From the NCBI RefSeq assembly GCF_009796785.1, contig NZ_CP047026.1, positions 3,640,501-3,704,500 of the forward strand: a stretch of DNA of 64,000 bases. Reading direction: 5' to 3'. Numbering within the stretch: the stretch's first letter is position 1; every line of letters begins with the position of its first letter. A program made the translations under genes and the position numbers. Shown here piece after piece: positions 17,353-27,196 of this stretch. The stretch is from Polaribacter sp. L3A8. GTDB lineage: Bacteria > Bacteroidota > Bacteroidia > Flavobacteriales > Flavobacteriaceae. Below the pieces are notes generated by a model that searched no databases, was not told the origin of the DNA, and worked only from the letters and a program-made list of their open reading frames with translations.

Positions 17353-18174
17353 TTAACGAATCTGATTTACAATTTTTACAGCCTCAATTGCTTCTTTTAC
17401 ATCATGCACACGTAAAATATGTGCGCCATTTAATAGTGCAATTGTGTTTGCGGAAGTAGTTGCATTTAAGGCTTCTTGGGCAGAAATATCTAAGGTTTTG
17501 TACAACATAGATTTACGAGAAATTCCTGCTAAAATTGGTGCGTCTAAACTGTTAAAAAGTGATAAATTCTTTAAGATTTCAAAATTATGAGCGTTGGTTT
17601 TTCCAAATCCGAAACCAACATCTATAATAATGTCATTTAATTTAAGTTGATGTAGTTTGTGTATTTGTGCTGCAAAAAAGGAAATAATTTCTTTGGTTAC
17701 ATCCGTATAAATAGGGTTTTTTTGCATGTTTTGTGGCGTACCCAACATGTGCATTAAAATATAAGGAACTTGCAAATTGGCAACAGTTGTAAACATTTTA
17801 TCATCCGTTTTTCCACCAGAAATATCATTTACAATTGCTGCACCTGCATTTATGGTTTCTTGCGCAATTTTGCTTCTAAAAGTATCTACAGAAATAATAA
17901 TTTCAGGGAAATTTTGTACCAATAAATTGATAACAGGCACAATTCTTTGCAACTCTTCTTCTTCTGTAATATGTTTTGCTCCAGGCCTAGAAGAATACGC
18001 GCCAACATCTATAAAAGTAGCACCATCTAAAAGCATTTTTTCTACTTGAAAAAGAATATCTGCTTCGTTTTTATATTTACCTCCGTCAAAGAAAGAATCT
18101 GGTGTAATGTTTAATATCCCCATTACTTTTGGTGATGATAAATCTACTAAAGTACCTTTGCAATTTATGGTCAT
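17353..18174 (-). CDS. folP: Dihydropteroate synthase
   Basis: Condenses 6-hydroxymethyl-dihydropterin diphosphate with p-aminobenzoate in folate synthesis; the sulfonamide target. The 273 residues carry every DHPS landmark: MGILNITPDSF (18-28), FIDVGAYSSRPGA, SVDTFRSKIA, VNDISGG, DVGFGFGKT and GISRKSML. It starts 1 bp after the LOG-type gene stop on the same strand, so the two are probably co-transcribed. Confidence 0.97.
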   Translation of the reverse strand: MTINCKGTLVDLSSPKVMGILNITPDSFFDGGKYKNEADILFQVEKMLLDGATFIDVGAYSSRPGAKHITEEEELQRIVPVINLLVQNFPEIIISVDTFRSKIAQETINAGAAIVNDISGGKTDDKMFTTVANLQVPYILMHMLGTPQNMQKNPIYTDVTKEIISFFAAQIHKLHQLKLNDIIIDVGFGFGKTNAHNFEILKNLSLFNSLDAPILAGISRKSMLYKTLDISAQEALNATTSANTIALLNGAHILRVHDVKEAIEAVKIVNQIR

Positions 18175-18175
18175 G

Positions 18176-18757
18176 CTAACTAACTACTTTATTAATTATA
18201 CTTGTAATTTTTGGTACTTGGTAAGCGTTCATTTTTTGCATTAAATCTTCTACAGAAGTGCCAACTAACAACATGTTTCTGTTGGTTTGTTTTAAAAAAC
18301 CTTCTTCCACCATTTTATCTAATTGTAATAAAACAGCATCAAAAAAACCATTTATATTTAAAATACCTACTGGCTTTTGTTCTATATATAATTGTCCTAA
18401 AGTAAGTGCTTCAAACAGTTCATCTAAGGTTCCAAAACCACCAGGAAGCGTAATATAACCATCTGCTAATTTGCTAATGATAACTTTACGTTCGCTCATT
18501 TTTTTACAAACAATCATTTCTTCAACTTCAGAATGAACAACTTCTTCTTTTTCTAGTAATTGAGGAATTACCCCAATAACTTCGCCATTATGAGCTAAAA
18601 TAGCATCGGCAAGAGCGCCCATCATTCCTATTTTTCCTCCACCATAAACCAAACCTATGTTATGCTCAGCAAAATGATTTCCTAATGTTACGGCAAGTTC
18701 TTTATAAATAGGGTTAAAGCCTAAGCTTGAACCGCAAAAAACAGCAATTTTTTTCAA
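18176..18757 (-). CDS. LOG family (TIGR00730) Rossmann-fold nucleotide phosphoribohydrolase
   Basis: Predicted nucleoside-5'-monophosphate phosphoribohydrolase. Motifs are VFCGSSLG, YGGGKIGMMG and PGGFGTLDE, the last two being the LOG signature. The frame is open to 18859, but that start would run into the divergent gene at 18847. The TTG at 18757, directly before KKIAVFCGSS, gives a 193-residue protein of normal family length, so an initiator TTG is preferred. It precedes folP by 1 bp. Confidence 0.88.
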   Translation of the reverse strand: MKKIAVFCGSSLGFNPIYKELAVTLGNHFAEHNIGLVYGGGKIGMMGALADAILAHNGEVIGVIPQLLEKEEVVHSEVEEMIVCKKMSERKVIISKLADGYITLPGGFGTLDELFEALTLGQLYIEQKPVGILNINGFFDAVLLQLDKMVEEGFLKQTNRNMLLVGTSVEDLMQKMNAYQVPKITSIINKVVS

Positions 18758-18846
18758 TGTATGGGGTTTTAAAATTCTTTTGTAAAAATAAATGAAATGC
18801 CTATAGGATTTAGTATTTTTGAGCAAATACTTTTTAACAATAGAAA

Positions 18847-19383
18847 ATGCAAGATACATCTAAACAATACGATGCTGTAATTGAAGAATGCAGAAGTTTA
18901 TTTATAAAAAAAATGAGTGATTATGGTTCTGCGTGGCGTATTTTGCGCTTACCATCTTTAACAGATCAGATTTTTATTAAGGCACAAAGAATTCGTCAGT
19001 TACAAGAAAATGAAGTTAGAAAAGTTGATGAAGGGGAAAAATCTGAGTTTATTGGTATTATTAATTACTCTATAATGGCGTTAATTCAGTTAGAAAACGG
19101 TGTTGTAGATAATCCAGATTTAAACACAGAAGAGGCAACTATTTTATACGATAGACATAGTAAAATTACCAAAGAATTAATGATGAATAAAAATCATGAT
19201 TACGGTGAAGCTTGGAGAGAAATGCGTGTTTCTAGTTTAACCGATTTAATTTTACAAAAATTATTACGCGTTAAACAAATTGAAGACAATAAAGGAAAAA
19301 CAATTGTTTCTGAAGGGATAGATGCTAATTACCAAGACATGATTAATTATGCCGTTTTTGCAATGATTCATTTGGCGGAGTAA
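18847..19383 (+). CDS. DUF1599 domain protein with internal duplication
   Basis: 178 residues made of two related halves: residues 7-60 (YGSAWRILRLPSLTDQI) and 99-150 (YGEAWREMRVSSLTDLI) align clearly. DUF1599 is widespread in Bacteroidetes; its reaction is not known to me. The gene is divergent from the LOG/folP pair and heads a short plus-strand group with the lipoprotein and DoxX-like genes, a common arrangement in the phylum. Confidence 0.88.
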   Translation: MQDTSKQYDAVIEECRSLFIKKMSDYGSAWRILRLPSLTDQIFIKAQRIRQLQENEVRKVDEGEKSEFIGIINYSIMALIQLENGVVDNPDLNTEEATILYDRHSKITKELMMNKNHDYGEAWREMRVSSLTDLILQKLLRVKQIEDNKGKTIVSEGIDANYQDMINYAVFAMIHLAE

Positions 19384-19414
19384 GGTTCATAAAGTTACAA
19401 AGTAAAATAATTTA

Positions 19415-19439
19415 GTCATTGCGAGGAACGAAGCAATCT
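19415..19439. repeat. Half-copy of the gtcattgcgagg repeat
   Basis: gtcattgcgaggaacgaag followed by caatct, almost identical to the left arm at 6035-6059 and the inverse of 17326-17350. No right arm follows before the next gene. Confidence 0.75.
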
Positions 19440-19474
19440 GTTTAATTATATTGAGAAGTTTTTATAATAAATTT

Positions 19475-20110
19475 ATGAAAAAGCTGGTTTATTTAATTGC
19501 TGTTTTGCTTTTTGTGAGTTGTGCTAAGGAAGAGACTACAACTTATAAAGAAATGAAGTCTGATGAATCTATGTCAGAATTTTTTACAGATTCTGATTTA
19601 CAAGATTTAGCTAAAATTGTCAATTTTTTTGAAAGTGAAATTCGTTTAGATAAAAGTAAGCCTAAAGATGATGCTTATTTTGAGTTCAATAAAAATAGCA
19701 TTGAGGGATTCTTTAAAGACACTAAGGGGTATAAAATTCCTGTAAATTATAAACTTCAAGAAGAAATGTATTTACAAATTGATACTTCTTTTTTTAAAGA
19801 AATTTGGGTGCATAAAACTTTTTATGAAACATTAGATAGTAAAACAGCAATTGTTAACAAAGCTTATGATTTAAATTTATTTGGAAAATATATATTGTTT
19901 CTGAAGAGTTTAAATAACGAAGATGTTTTATTTAGAGACTTTTATGAAATGTTTAACGTGTTTAATGCAATTTCTTTTAGTATTCAAGCGTCAGCATTTA
20001 GTAAATTTGAATTTAAAGAATTTAAAGGAATAAAAAGAAGATTGTTTTTTGCCATTTATTATTTAACGATAAATGATAAACAGCATAATTATATAAACAA
20101 AAAATCATGA
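19475..20110 (+). CDS. Putative lipoprotein of unknown function
   Basis: 211 residues from the ATG at 19475, chosen because it places MKKLVYLIAVLLFVSC, a lipoprotein signal with Cys16, at the N-terminus; the open frame begins 24 bp earlier at a poorer start. The mature part is charged and helical without a motif I recognise. Its stop overlaps the next start as ATGA at 20107, so the two proteins are translationally coupled and probably work together. Confidence 0.8.
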   Translation: MKKLVYLIAVLLFVSCAKEETTTYKEMKSDESMSEFFTDSDLQDLAKIVNFFESEIRLDKSKPKDDAYFEFNKNSIEGFFKDTKGYKIPVNYKLQEEMYLQIDTSFFKEIWVHKTFYETLDSKTAIVNKAYDLNLFGKYILFLKSLNNEDVLFRDFYEMFNVFNAISFSIQASAFSKFEFKEFKGIKRRLFFAIYYLTINDKQHNYINKKS

Positions 20111-21075
20111 TATTAAAACTGATTACCCAAATTTCAAGAATATTAGTCGGAGCCTTATTTATTTTTTCTGGCTTTGTAAAATTGGTAGATCCAATTGGTT
20201 CTCAATATAAGTTTCAAGAATACTTTTCTGAAGGTGTTTTAAACATGGAGTTTTTAATTCCCTTTGCATTGCCTTTTGCAGTACTATTAATTGTTGCAGA
20301 AATATTATTAGGAGTAATGATTTTAATTGGATACAAACCAAAGTTTACCGTTTGGAGTCTCTTTTTATTAACGCTTATTTTCTTGTTTTTAACCTGGTAT
20401 TCTGCCTATTACAATAAAGTAACCGATTGTGGCTGTTTTGGAGATGCTATAAAATTATCTACTTGGGGCACTTTTTATAAAAATGTTATTTTAATTGGGT
20501 TAATTATTATTTTGTTGATAAAAACAAACCTGATTAAACCAATTTTTGGAGGTAAAATTCCAAAGGTGATTACCTTTTTATCATTAGGTATTTTCTTATT
20601 TATTGTACAGCATGTTTTAACACATTTGCCAATTATAGATTTTAGAGCCTATGCAGTTGGTAAAAGTATTCCGGAAGGAATGAAATATAAAGACGATGGA
20701 GAAATACCCCCAGTGCACGATTTTATGCTAGAAGATGAACAAGCAGATTTAGCGCCAGAATTATTGAAAAAAGAAAAAGTAATGTTGGTTATTATCTATA
20801 ATTTAGATAAAGTTGATAAAAGCGGATTTCCGGCAATTAAAGATGTTACAACAAAAGCCAAAGAAAAAGGATACACAGTTTACGGAGTTTCAGCGTCTTT
20901 TACAGACGATTTAATTCTTACTAAAGAGAAATACAATTTGCCTTTCGATTTTTTATTCTGTGATGAAACTACGTTAAAAACAATAATTAGAGCAAATCCC
21001 GGGGTTGTTATTTTAGATAAAGGAGTTGTTGTGCAAAAGAAAAACTGGATAGATGTAGACGAGTTAGAATTGTAA
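20107..21075 (+). CDS. DoxX/MauE-like membrane protein with thioredoxin-fold tail (BT_3928 family)
   Basis: 322 residues. Residues 1-180 contain four to five membrane helices of DoxX/MauE type (ILVGALFIFSGFVKLVDP; KVTDCGCFGDAIKLS carries paired cysteines as in MauE/VKOR-like electron carriers). Residues 200-322 look like a thioredoxin-fold domain (VMLVIIYNLDKVDKSGFPAIK ... DFLFCDE ... PGVVILDKGVVVQKKNW) but lack a CxxC. A role in envelope redox balance is an inference from the fold. Confidence 0.83.
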   Translation: MILKLITQISRILVGALFIFSGFVKLVDPIGSQYKFQEYFSEGVLNMEFLIPFALPFAVLLIVAEILLGVMILIGYKPKFTVWSLFLLTLIFLFLTWYSAYYNKVTDCGCFGDAIKLSTWGTFYKNVILIGLIIILLIKTNLIKPIFGGKIPKVITFLSLGIFLFIVQHVLTHLPIIDFRAYAVGKSIPEGMKYKDDGEIPPVHDFMLEDEQADLAPELLKKEKVMLVIIYNLDKVDKSGFPAIKDVTTKAKEKGYTVYGVSASFTDDLILTKEKYNLPFDFLFCDETTLKTIIRANPGVVILDKGVVVQKKNWIDVDELEL

Positions 21076-21105
21076 CTTATGTACCTTTTATAAAGTTCTT
21101 AAGGA

Positions 21106-22407
21106 CTAATTTTTACGACGTTTGTTATCTACGTCGGTAAGAGTTAGTCCTTTTTCGTTGTTATAAAATACATGTTTAGGACTTCCTATAATTTGAGCAC
21201 TGTAAATACCAGAATGCCCAGAAAATAGATAAGAAGTTGTACACGCCAAGGCGATAAAAATTCCAGATTCAATTCCGAATAATTCAATACCCATAATAGT
21301 ACAAGCAATTGGTGTGTTTGTTGCACCTGCAAAAACAGCTACAAACCCCATACCTGCTAACAAAGGCATTGGCAAAGGAATAAACCAGATTAGAACATTA
21401 CCTAATGTTGCACCAATAAAGAATAAAGGAGTTACTTCTCCACCTTTAAAACCAGCACCTAAAGTAAAAGAGGTAAATAATAGTTTTAGAATAAAATCAT
21501 AAGAATTTAAATCGATATTAAAAGCATCTACAATAGTTGGTACACCAAGTCCCATGTATTTTGTTGTTCCAATTAAATACCAAGTAAGGGCTAAAATAAT
21601 ACCACCAATTACAGGACGAAGTGGTGGGTATTTAATAAGTTTTTTAAATGTACTTCCCCAAAAATGTGTAGATTTAGAAAATAATAGACTTACCAAACCA
21701 AAAATAATACCTGCTAATAAAGCCCATAAAATGGTTGCTGGTGTTAACGCTGCAACTGTAGAAATGGTATAATGTGTATGGTGAGAAATTTGCCAAACAT
21801 CACAAAAATAGTTGGCAAAAATAGCCGCTAAAAAACTAGGTAAAATAGCCTCAAATTTTATGCGACCAATAACCATAACTTCTAGAGCAAAAATTGCACC
21901 CGCCAAAGGTGTTCCAAATACAGAAGCAAAACCTGCACTTATACCAGCAATTAAAACAATTTTTCTATCGATATTAGAAAGTTTAAATATTTTGGTAAAC
22001 TGATCTGCAATTGCACCACCAACTTGTACGGCAGTTCCCTCTCTACCAGCAGAACCACCAAATAAATGAGTAAGCACGGTTCCTAAAAAGACCAAAGGAG
22101 CCATTTTAAAAGGGATTATTTTTTTAGGAGAATGGTATTCTTCTAAAAGTAAATTATTTCCCTTTACAACACTTTCTCCATAATAATGATAAGACAAACC
22201 AATGATAAGACCTGCAATAGGTAAGAAGGCAACAATCCAAAGGTTTGCTTCTCTGTAGTTTGTTGCCCATTCTAAAGACCATAAGAAAACGGCAGAAGTA
22301 CTACCTGTAAGCGCTCCAATAAGTAGGCAGATAAAAGTCCATTTTAATAAAAATAGTAAAGAAAAGCTTTGCTCAAATGAAAGAAATAATTTTTTAATTG
22401 TATTCAT
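21106..22407 (-). CDS. ClC-type voltage-gated chloride channel / H+-Cl- antiporter
   Basis: 433-residue inner-membrane ClC protein. The ATG at 22407 is preferred to a GTG five codons upstream. The GREGP-type motif reads GSAGREGTAVQVGG and retains the gating glutamate; FKGGEVTPLFFIGATLG and FAGATNTPIACTIMGIELFG are the other conserved pore loops. No C-terminal CBS pair is present. Convergent with the DoxX-like gene, 30 bp apart. Confidence 0.92.
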   Translation of the reverse strand: MNTIKKLFLSFEQSFSLLFLLKWTFICLLIGALTGSTSAVFLWSLEWATNYREANLWIVAFLPIAGLIIGLSYHYYGESVVKGNNLLLEEYHSPKKIIPFKMAPLVFLGTVLTHLFGGSAGREGTAVQVGGAIADQFTKIFKLSNIDRKIVLIAGISAGFASVFGTPLAGAIFALEVMVIGRIKFEAILPSFLAAIFANYFCDVWQISHHTHYTISTVAALTPATILWALLAGIIFGLVSLLFSKSTHFWGSTFKKLIKYPPLRPVIGGIILALTWYLIGTTKYMGLGVPTIVDAFNIDLNSYDFILKLLFTSFTLGAGFKGGEVTPLFFIGATLGNVLIWFIPLPMPLLAGMGFVAVFAGATNTPIACTIMGIELFGIESGIFIALACTTSYLFSGHSGIYSAQIIGSPKHVFYNNEKGLTLTDVDNKRRKN

Positions 22408-22665
22408 ATATTTTACTTCCACTTAAAAAAAGATATTGTTAGGTTTTGTAGTTCAGAAAACCATTTAATACGTCTTTGGTTTGCTTTAATGGGCAAAAAT
22501 AAACAATTAATAACTAATTATTGAATTTAGGTTGTTGATGTGCAGATCATGTAAGTGGTTGAAGTGGAAATCTTTTTTTGAGGTACGAAAAAAGTGAGTA
22601 GTAAAAGCCCTTTCTAACGATATAAAAAATATTGAAAATTAGCGTTTTAGTTAAAAAAGGTTTTG

Positions 22666-22698
22666 TATTTTTGCGCCCACTTACTACGTGATAGTAAG
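22666..22698 (+). promoter_or_regulatory. Likely rpsP promoter -7 element and leader hairpin
   Basis: tattttTg (22666-22673) matches the Bacteroidetes -7 consensus TAnnTTTG and lies 69 bp before rpsP. A 7-bp stem (cttacta / tagtaag, 22680-22698) follows in the transcribed leader. A -33 TTG at the usual distance is not clear. Confidence 0.5.
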
Positions 22699-22742
22699 AT
22701 TTTTAATAATAAAGGTCGAGAACCTTAACAAATTAACAAATT

Positions 22743-23285
22743 ATGTCTGTAAAGATTAGATTACAAAGACACGGTAAAAAAGGGAAACCATTCTATTGGA
22801 TCGTTGCCGCTGATGCTCGTGCAAAAAGAGATGGTAAATACTTAGAAAAAATAGGTACTTACAATCCAAACGTTAACCCTGCAATTATTGATTTAGATGT
22901 AGATTTAGCTGTAACTTGGTTACAAAATGGTGCACAACCAACTGATACTGCAAAAAACATTTTATCTTACAAAGGTGCAATGTTAAAAAACCATTTAGTT
23001 GGTGGTATTAGAAAAGGTGCATTAACGCAAGAACAAGCAGATGCTAAATTTGCAGCTTGGGTAGAAGCTAAAGAAGCTAAAATTTCTGATAAAGAAGCTG
23101 GATTATCTAAAGCAGAATCTGATGCGAAAGCAGCAGCATTTGCAGCAGAAAAAGCAGTAAATGAAGCTAGAATTGAAGCAGCTAAACCAGTTGTTGAAGA
23201 AGTAGCAGCAGTAGAAGAAGTAGTAGCTGAGGCTGAAGAAGCTCCAGAAACTATTGATGATGCACAAGCAAAAGCAGCAGAATAA
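22743..23285 (+). CDS. rpsP: 30S ribosomal protein S16
   Basis: Residues 1-80 are a standard S16 (VKIRLQRHGKKGKPFYWIVAADARAKRDGKYLEKIGTYNPN in sequence order). The remaining 100 residues form an Ala/Glu/Lys-rich low-complexity tail (180 residues in total against about 80-90 in E. coli), a lengthening common in Bacteroidetes. rimM follows after 19 bp, the usual pairing. Confidence 0.97.
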   Translation: MSVKIRLQRHGKKGKPFYWIVAADARAKRDGKYLEKIGTYNPNVNPAIIDLDVDLAVTWLQNGAQPTDTAKNILSYKGAMLKNHLVGGIRKGALTQEQADAKFAAWVEAKEAKISDKEAGLSKAESDAKAAAFAAEKAVNEARIEAAKPVVEEVAAVEEVVAEAEEAPETIDDAQAKAAE

Positions 23286-23304
23286 ATTATAAATTTATAC
23301 GAAG

Positions 23305-23829
23305 ATGCGTAAAGAAGATTGTTTTTATTTAGGCAAAATCGTTACAAAATATAGTTTTAAGGGTGAAGTTGTTATCAAATTAGATACCGACGAGCCTGAG
23401 TTGTACACAGAGATGGAATCAGTTTATGTCGAATTCGGCACAAACTTGGTTCCATTTTTTATTGATAAAAGTTCACTACATAAAGGAAACCAGTTGCGTG
23501 TTCAGTTTGAAGATGTTTATTCTGACGAAGAAGCGGATTCTATTTTAAAATGTGGCGTTTATTTACCTACAACGATGTTGCCAAAATTAACTGGTGATAA
23601 ATTTTACTATCATGAAGTAATCGGTTTTACTGTTGTGGATGCTAATTTTGGAGAAGTTGGGCAAATTGTTCATATTAACGACAAAGCAGCGCAACCTCTT
23701 TTTGAAATTGATAGAGACGGAAAAGAAATTTTTATCCCTATGGTTGATGATTTTATTAAGAAAGTAAATAGAGAAAACAATACAATTGAAGTTGATACTC
23801 CAGAAGGATTAATAGAATTGTATTTGTAA
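23305..23829 (+). CDS. rimM: 16S rRNA processing protein RimM
   Basis: 174 residues, two beta-rich domains: RimM N-terminal (CFYLGKIVTKYSFKGEVVIK, about 6-25) and PRC-barrel C-terminal (FYYHEVIGFTVVD, then FIPMVDDFIKKVN). Aids 30S head maturation through S19. Co-transcribed with rpsP. Confidence 0.95.
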   Translation: MRKEDCFYLGKIVTKYSFKGEVVIKLDTDEPELYTEMESVYVEFGTNLVPFFIDKSSLHKGNQLRVQFEDVYSDEEADSILKCGVYLPTTMLPKLTGDKFYYHEVIGFTVVDANFGEVGQIVHINDKAAQPLFEIDRDGKEIFIPMVDDFIKKVNRENNTIEVDTPEGLIELYL

Positions 23830-23883
23830 TAATTATTGTGTTAAATTTAAGTATCAATAGATATTTAGAAATATTAAACATCT

Positions 23884-23970
23884 AGAAAGGTGTCTGAGTG
23901 GTCGAAAGAGCTACCTTGGAAAGGTAGTGTACTGGCAACGGTACCGAGGGTTCGAATCCCTTCCTTTCTA
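23884..23970 (+). tRNA. tRNA-Ser (anticodon GGA)
   Basis: Acceptor stem agaaagg / cctttct is perfect over 7 bp. The D-arm region is tctgagtggtcgaaagagc; the anticodon stem ctacc / ggtag encloses ttGGAaa; a long variable arm follows (tgtactggcaacggtacc), as in class II serine tRNAs; the T arm is gaggg ttcgaat ccctt. CCA is not encoded. Confidence 0.95.
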
Positions 23971-23997
23971 CGAGAAAGTATTTAAGTATGAATATTA

Positions 23998-24027
23998 CAC
24001 CCAATTCTTTTAGAATTGGGTGTTTTT
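23998..24027 (+). terminator. Terminator after tRNA-Ser
   Basis: 11-bp perfect stem (cacccaattct / agaattgggtg), 3-nt loop, then five T on the plus strand, 27 bp after the tRNA. Confidence 0.85.
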
Positions 24028-24170
24028 ATTTGGAATAACAATAGATATTGAGCTATAAAATATTGCTTACCATCGATGGAATTGTTTTTTTTATCAATAA
24101 TTTTTATAAAAAAGGTGGAAAAATAAAAATACTTGTCTACATTTGATTACCCCCAAATTGTAGTTAAGTT

Positions 24171-27100
24171 TTGAAAAAACTCCTTTTTATTTTTTTTCTT
24201 TCCCATAGCATATTATGGTCACAGCAGGAGACTTCTTCAATTACTAAAAAAACATTTTCATCGAGAGAAGGTTATTTAATTTCTGAGCCTTATAGTTCTT
24301 CCTACGATAGCAATGGCTGGTTTTGGGTTTTAGGTGAAGATTTGCGGTCTAACGAATATGTTTTTGGAGAAAAAAAAGTAATTATACAGCGTTTTGATGG
24401 CATACATTTCTTTTCGGTAAAAATGCCAGAAACTGGCGATAAAAGAATAAAGGAAGGAAGCCTTTTTAAATACAAAAAAGAAGGGTTTTATTTAAGGTTA
24501 CTTTACAGTAATTACCCGAATGCAGAATTATTTTATATAGATACAGCAACCTTAGAAATTACCAATGTAACGGAATTTAATTCTCTGCCAAAAAAATATA
24601 CGCTTGCAGCACAATATTATGTAAAAGATGCAACACGGATATTAGTAACATCTTCAGATAAACTTTACAGTGGAGAATTAAATGGTTTAAAGTTTAATTT
24701 GTTAGATTCTATTCCTTTTAATAAAAAATTAACTTCCCCTTTTTTATCAGTTACAAACGTTTTAGAAGATTTTTCTATTGTAAAGTTACAATTAGAAAAA
24801 GATTATTGCTTGGTAGATCATAATGGAAAAATCATAAAAAAGCTACATAAAGAAGACTTTGTAGATTTAAAAGGCAATCATTTTTTACCAGTTTATATTG
24901 ATAATGTTTTTAAAAATAGTAATGAATATTACTTGTATTTTAATTCTTACAAAAATGTTTTTAGGTTTGATAAAAAGGAACAGAAGTTTAAAGAAATACC
25001 TAAAACCAGTAAAGGCAATCAAATAATTAAAGCCTTAGATTTTAAAAATGATTTTAAAAGAGGTATCAAAACTGAACTTATTTCTGATTATACGAAACTT
25101 TCAATCTATCATTTTAAAGATAAACAGGATAATTTAATAGCAGACATTAAAATTAAAAATTTTTCTAAATATTCATATAATGAAGTTGATGAAAACTTAG
25201 TTGTTTTAAACGGAAATACATTAGACCTTTATTATATTACAGATAGTAATATTAAAACTTTTTTAAAAGAAAAAAGCGTAAGAGCTATAAATAAGTTAAA
25301 TAATAATAAATACATTGTAGCAACGGATGCAGAAGGTTTTTATGAAATTAATGTTGATAGAAATACAGAGGATAAAATAGCAATTTTAGACGGTGGTAAA
25401 GAAATTTCTATCAATTATTCTAGAGATATTATTGTGCAAGATAATGGCGCAATAATTACAAACGACTCTGAAAACTTATTTACGTTAGATTCCGCTTACA
25501 ATATTATAAGAGATAAAAGTTTTAAGATTCAAAGAGAAGAAATTATAAAAATAGGAGACACTATTTTTAATGGGTATAGGAATGGGTTTATGCACAAATA
25601 TTCTTACTCTAAAAAAACACACAAAAATATTAAAGTAGATGAAGACTTATTGGTTAAAGAATTTGCTACAGATGGCAATAAGTTATATGCCACAACTAAT
25701 AAGGGGTTTTTAGAATATAAAAATGGAAAACAAAAAATTTACAAATTCGAAAACGAAGAGGCTAACAATTTACTTTCTGTAACTTATAGTAAGTTTTATG
25801 GAGTTTTAGTTTCTACTAAATTTGGAAAGGTTTATGAATTTAATACCGCTACTAAAAAGCTAAGCCTTATTTATAAAGACGATTTAACGGTGTCTATTGT
25901 TGGTATGATCATAGATAACAACAATAATTTATGGTTAAACACTTATGCAGGTATTGTATCTATAGATTCAAAAACAAAAGTAGTAAATAGGTACACGCAA
26001 AAAGACGGTGTTTATGAGCTAGAGGGCAATCGATTTAGCATGTACAAAGACGGTAAGGGTAATATCTTTGTTGGAAGCTATAAAGGGTTAAGTTATTTTA
26101 ATCCAAAAAAGTTAATAAAAAATAATAAGCAGGTAAAGCCAAAGCTAACGTCTATTTCTTATTTTAATGAAAAAGCTGGTAGATGGAAAATAAATAGCGA
26201 GCCTGTTTTTTTAGAAAACGTACATACAATTACCTTGCCGTCTTTGTATCAAAGATTTTCTGCAACTGTTTCCTTAACAGGCAATATAAACCCAAGTGAC
26301 GTAAAATATAGATATCGTTTAATAGACGAAGAAAACAGGTCTGAATGGTTTTTAAATCAATTTGGTAACGAAATTCTGTTCGCAAACTTAGCTGCAGGTA
26401 AATATGTACTAGAAATAGAAGGCTTAAATATAGTCAATGAAAAAATAGGTGAAACGATTGTTTTAAATATTATTTCAGAAATTTTTTTTTATAAAACTTG
26501 GTGGTTTATAGGTGGACTTGTTTTATTGGTTTTAACAATTATTGGTTATATGATATATCAATATATAACAAAACAAAAATTGTTTACAGAAAGTAAAATC
26601 GCTTTAAATGATGCCAAAGTAAAAAGTGAAATGATGTTAGAAATTCATCATCGAATTAAAAATAATCTTCAAATTATTTCTGGCTTATTAGGTTTGCAAA
26701 TGCTTAAAAGTAATAATGCAGAATTAAAATCTAAACTACAAGAAAGCCAGGGAAGAATAGAATCTATTGCTGGTATTCATGATGTTTTATACACCCCACA
26801 AAGGTTAGATGCTATTTCTGTTAACGAGCATGTTAAAAAAATTATAAGTTATTATAAGAAGTTGTTTTCTGTAAAAGTAGATTATAATTTAACGGTAGAT
26901 GATTCCTTTTTAACTATGGATAAAGCAACACCATTTGCACTGTTGTTAAACGAATTAATTAACAATTCTAATAAGCACGCTTTTAATAATATTAAAACCC
27001 CAGAAATACACATCGTTTTTAAGAAAAAGAACGGAGGATATCTATTTGAATATTCTGATAATGGGAATTTTAAAAATGAAAAAAACAGAAAGGAATCTTT

Positions 27101-27194
27101 AGGGATGAGAATTGTAGATATGATGAATATACAATTAAAAGGAAAAATGACAATAGAAGAGTCAAACGGCTTTAAATTAACTTTACGTTTTTAA
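24171..27194 (+). CDS. Large membrane sensor histidine kinase with periplasmic propeller-like region
   Basis: 1007 residues. A TTG start at 24171 gives a clean signal peptide (MKKLLFIFFLSHSILWSQ). Residues about 20-690 are a repetitive beta-rich sensor of the two-component-propeller type (NNLWLNTYAGIVSID, GNIFVGSYKGLSYF), followed by a Y_Y_Y-like beta domain (about 700-770), one membrane helix (about 777-798), a HisKA_2 region with HHRIKNNLQ (phospho-acceptor His827) and a HATPase domain (LNELINNSNKHAF; SDNGN). The regulator gene starts 2 bp after its stop. It likely senses an envelope or extracellular signal and may control the surface-protein genes downstream. Confidence 0.9.
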   Translation: MKKLLFIFFLSHSILWSQQETSSITKKTFSSREGYLISEPYSSSYDSNGWFWVLGEDLRSNEYVFGEKKVIIQRFDGIHFFSVKMPETGDKRIKEGSLFKYKKEGFYLRLLYSNYPNAELFYIDTATLEITNVTEFNSLPKKYTLAAQYYVKDATRILVTSSDKLYSGELNGLKFNLLDSIPFNKKLTSPFLSVTNVLEDFSIVKLQLEKDYCLVDHNGKIIKKLHKEDFVDLKGNHFLPVYIDNVFKNSNEYYLYFNSYKNVFRFDKKEQKFKEIPKTSKGNQIIKALDFKNDFKRGIKTELISDYTKLSIYHFKDKQDNLIADIKIKNFSKYSYNEVDENLVVLNGNTLDLYYITDSNIKTFLKEKSVRAINKLNNNKYIVATDAEGFYEINVDRNTEDKIAILDGGKEISINYSRDIIVQDNGAIITNDSENLFTLDSAYNIIRDKSFKIQREEIIKIGDTIFNGYRNGFMHKYSYSKKTHKNIKVDEDLLVKEFATDGNKLYATTNKGFLEYKNGKQKIYKFENEEANNLLSVTYSKFYGVLVSTKFGKVYEFNTATKKLSLIYKDDLTVSIVGMIIDNNNNLWLNTYAGIVSIDSKTKVVNRYTQKDGVYELEGNRFSMYKDGKGNIFVGSYKGLSYFNPKKLIKNNKQVKPKLTSISYFNEKAGRWKINSEPVFLENVHTITLPSLYQRFSATVSLTGNINPSDVKYRYRLIDEENRSEWFLNQFGNEILFANLAAGKYVLEIEGLNIVNEKIGETIVLNIISEIFFYKTWWFIGGLVLLVLTIIGYMIYQYITKQKLFTESKIALNDAKVKSEMMLEIHHRIKNNLQIISGLLGLQMLKSNNAELKSKLQESQGRIESIAGIHDVLYTPQRLDAISVNEHVKKIISYYKKLFSVKVDYNLTVDDSFLTMDKATPFALLLNELINNSNKHAFNNIKTPEIHIVFKKKNGGYLFEYSDNGNFKNEKNRKESLGMRIVDMMNIQLKGKMTIEESNGFKLTLRF

Positions 27195-27196
27195 TA

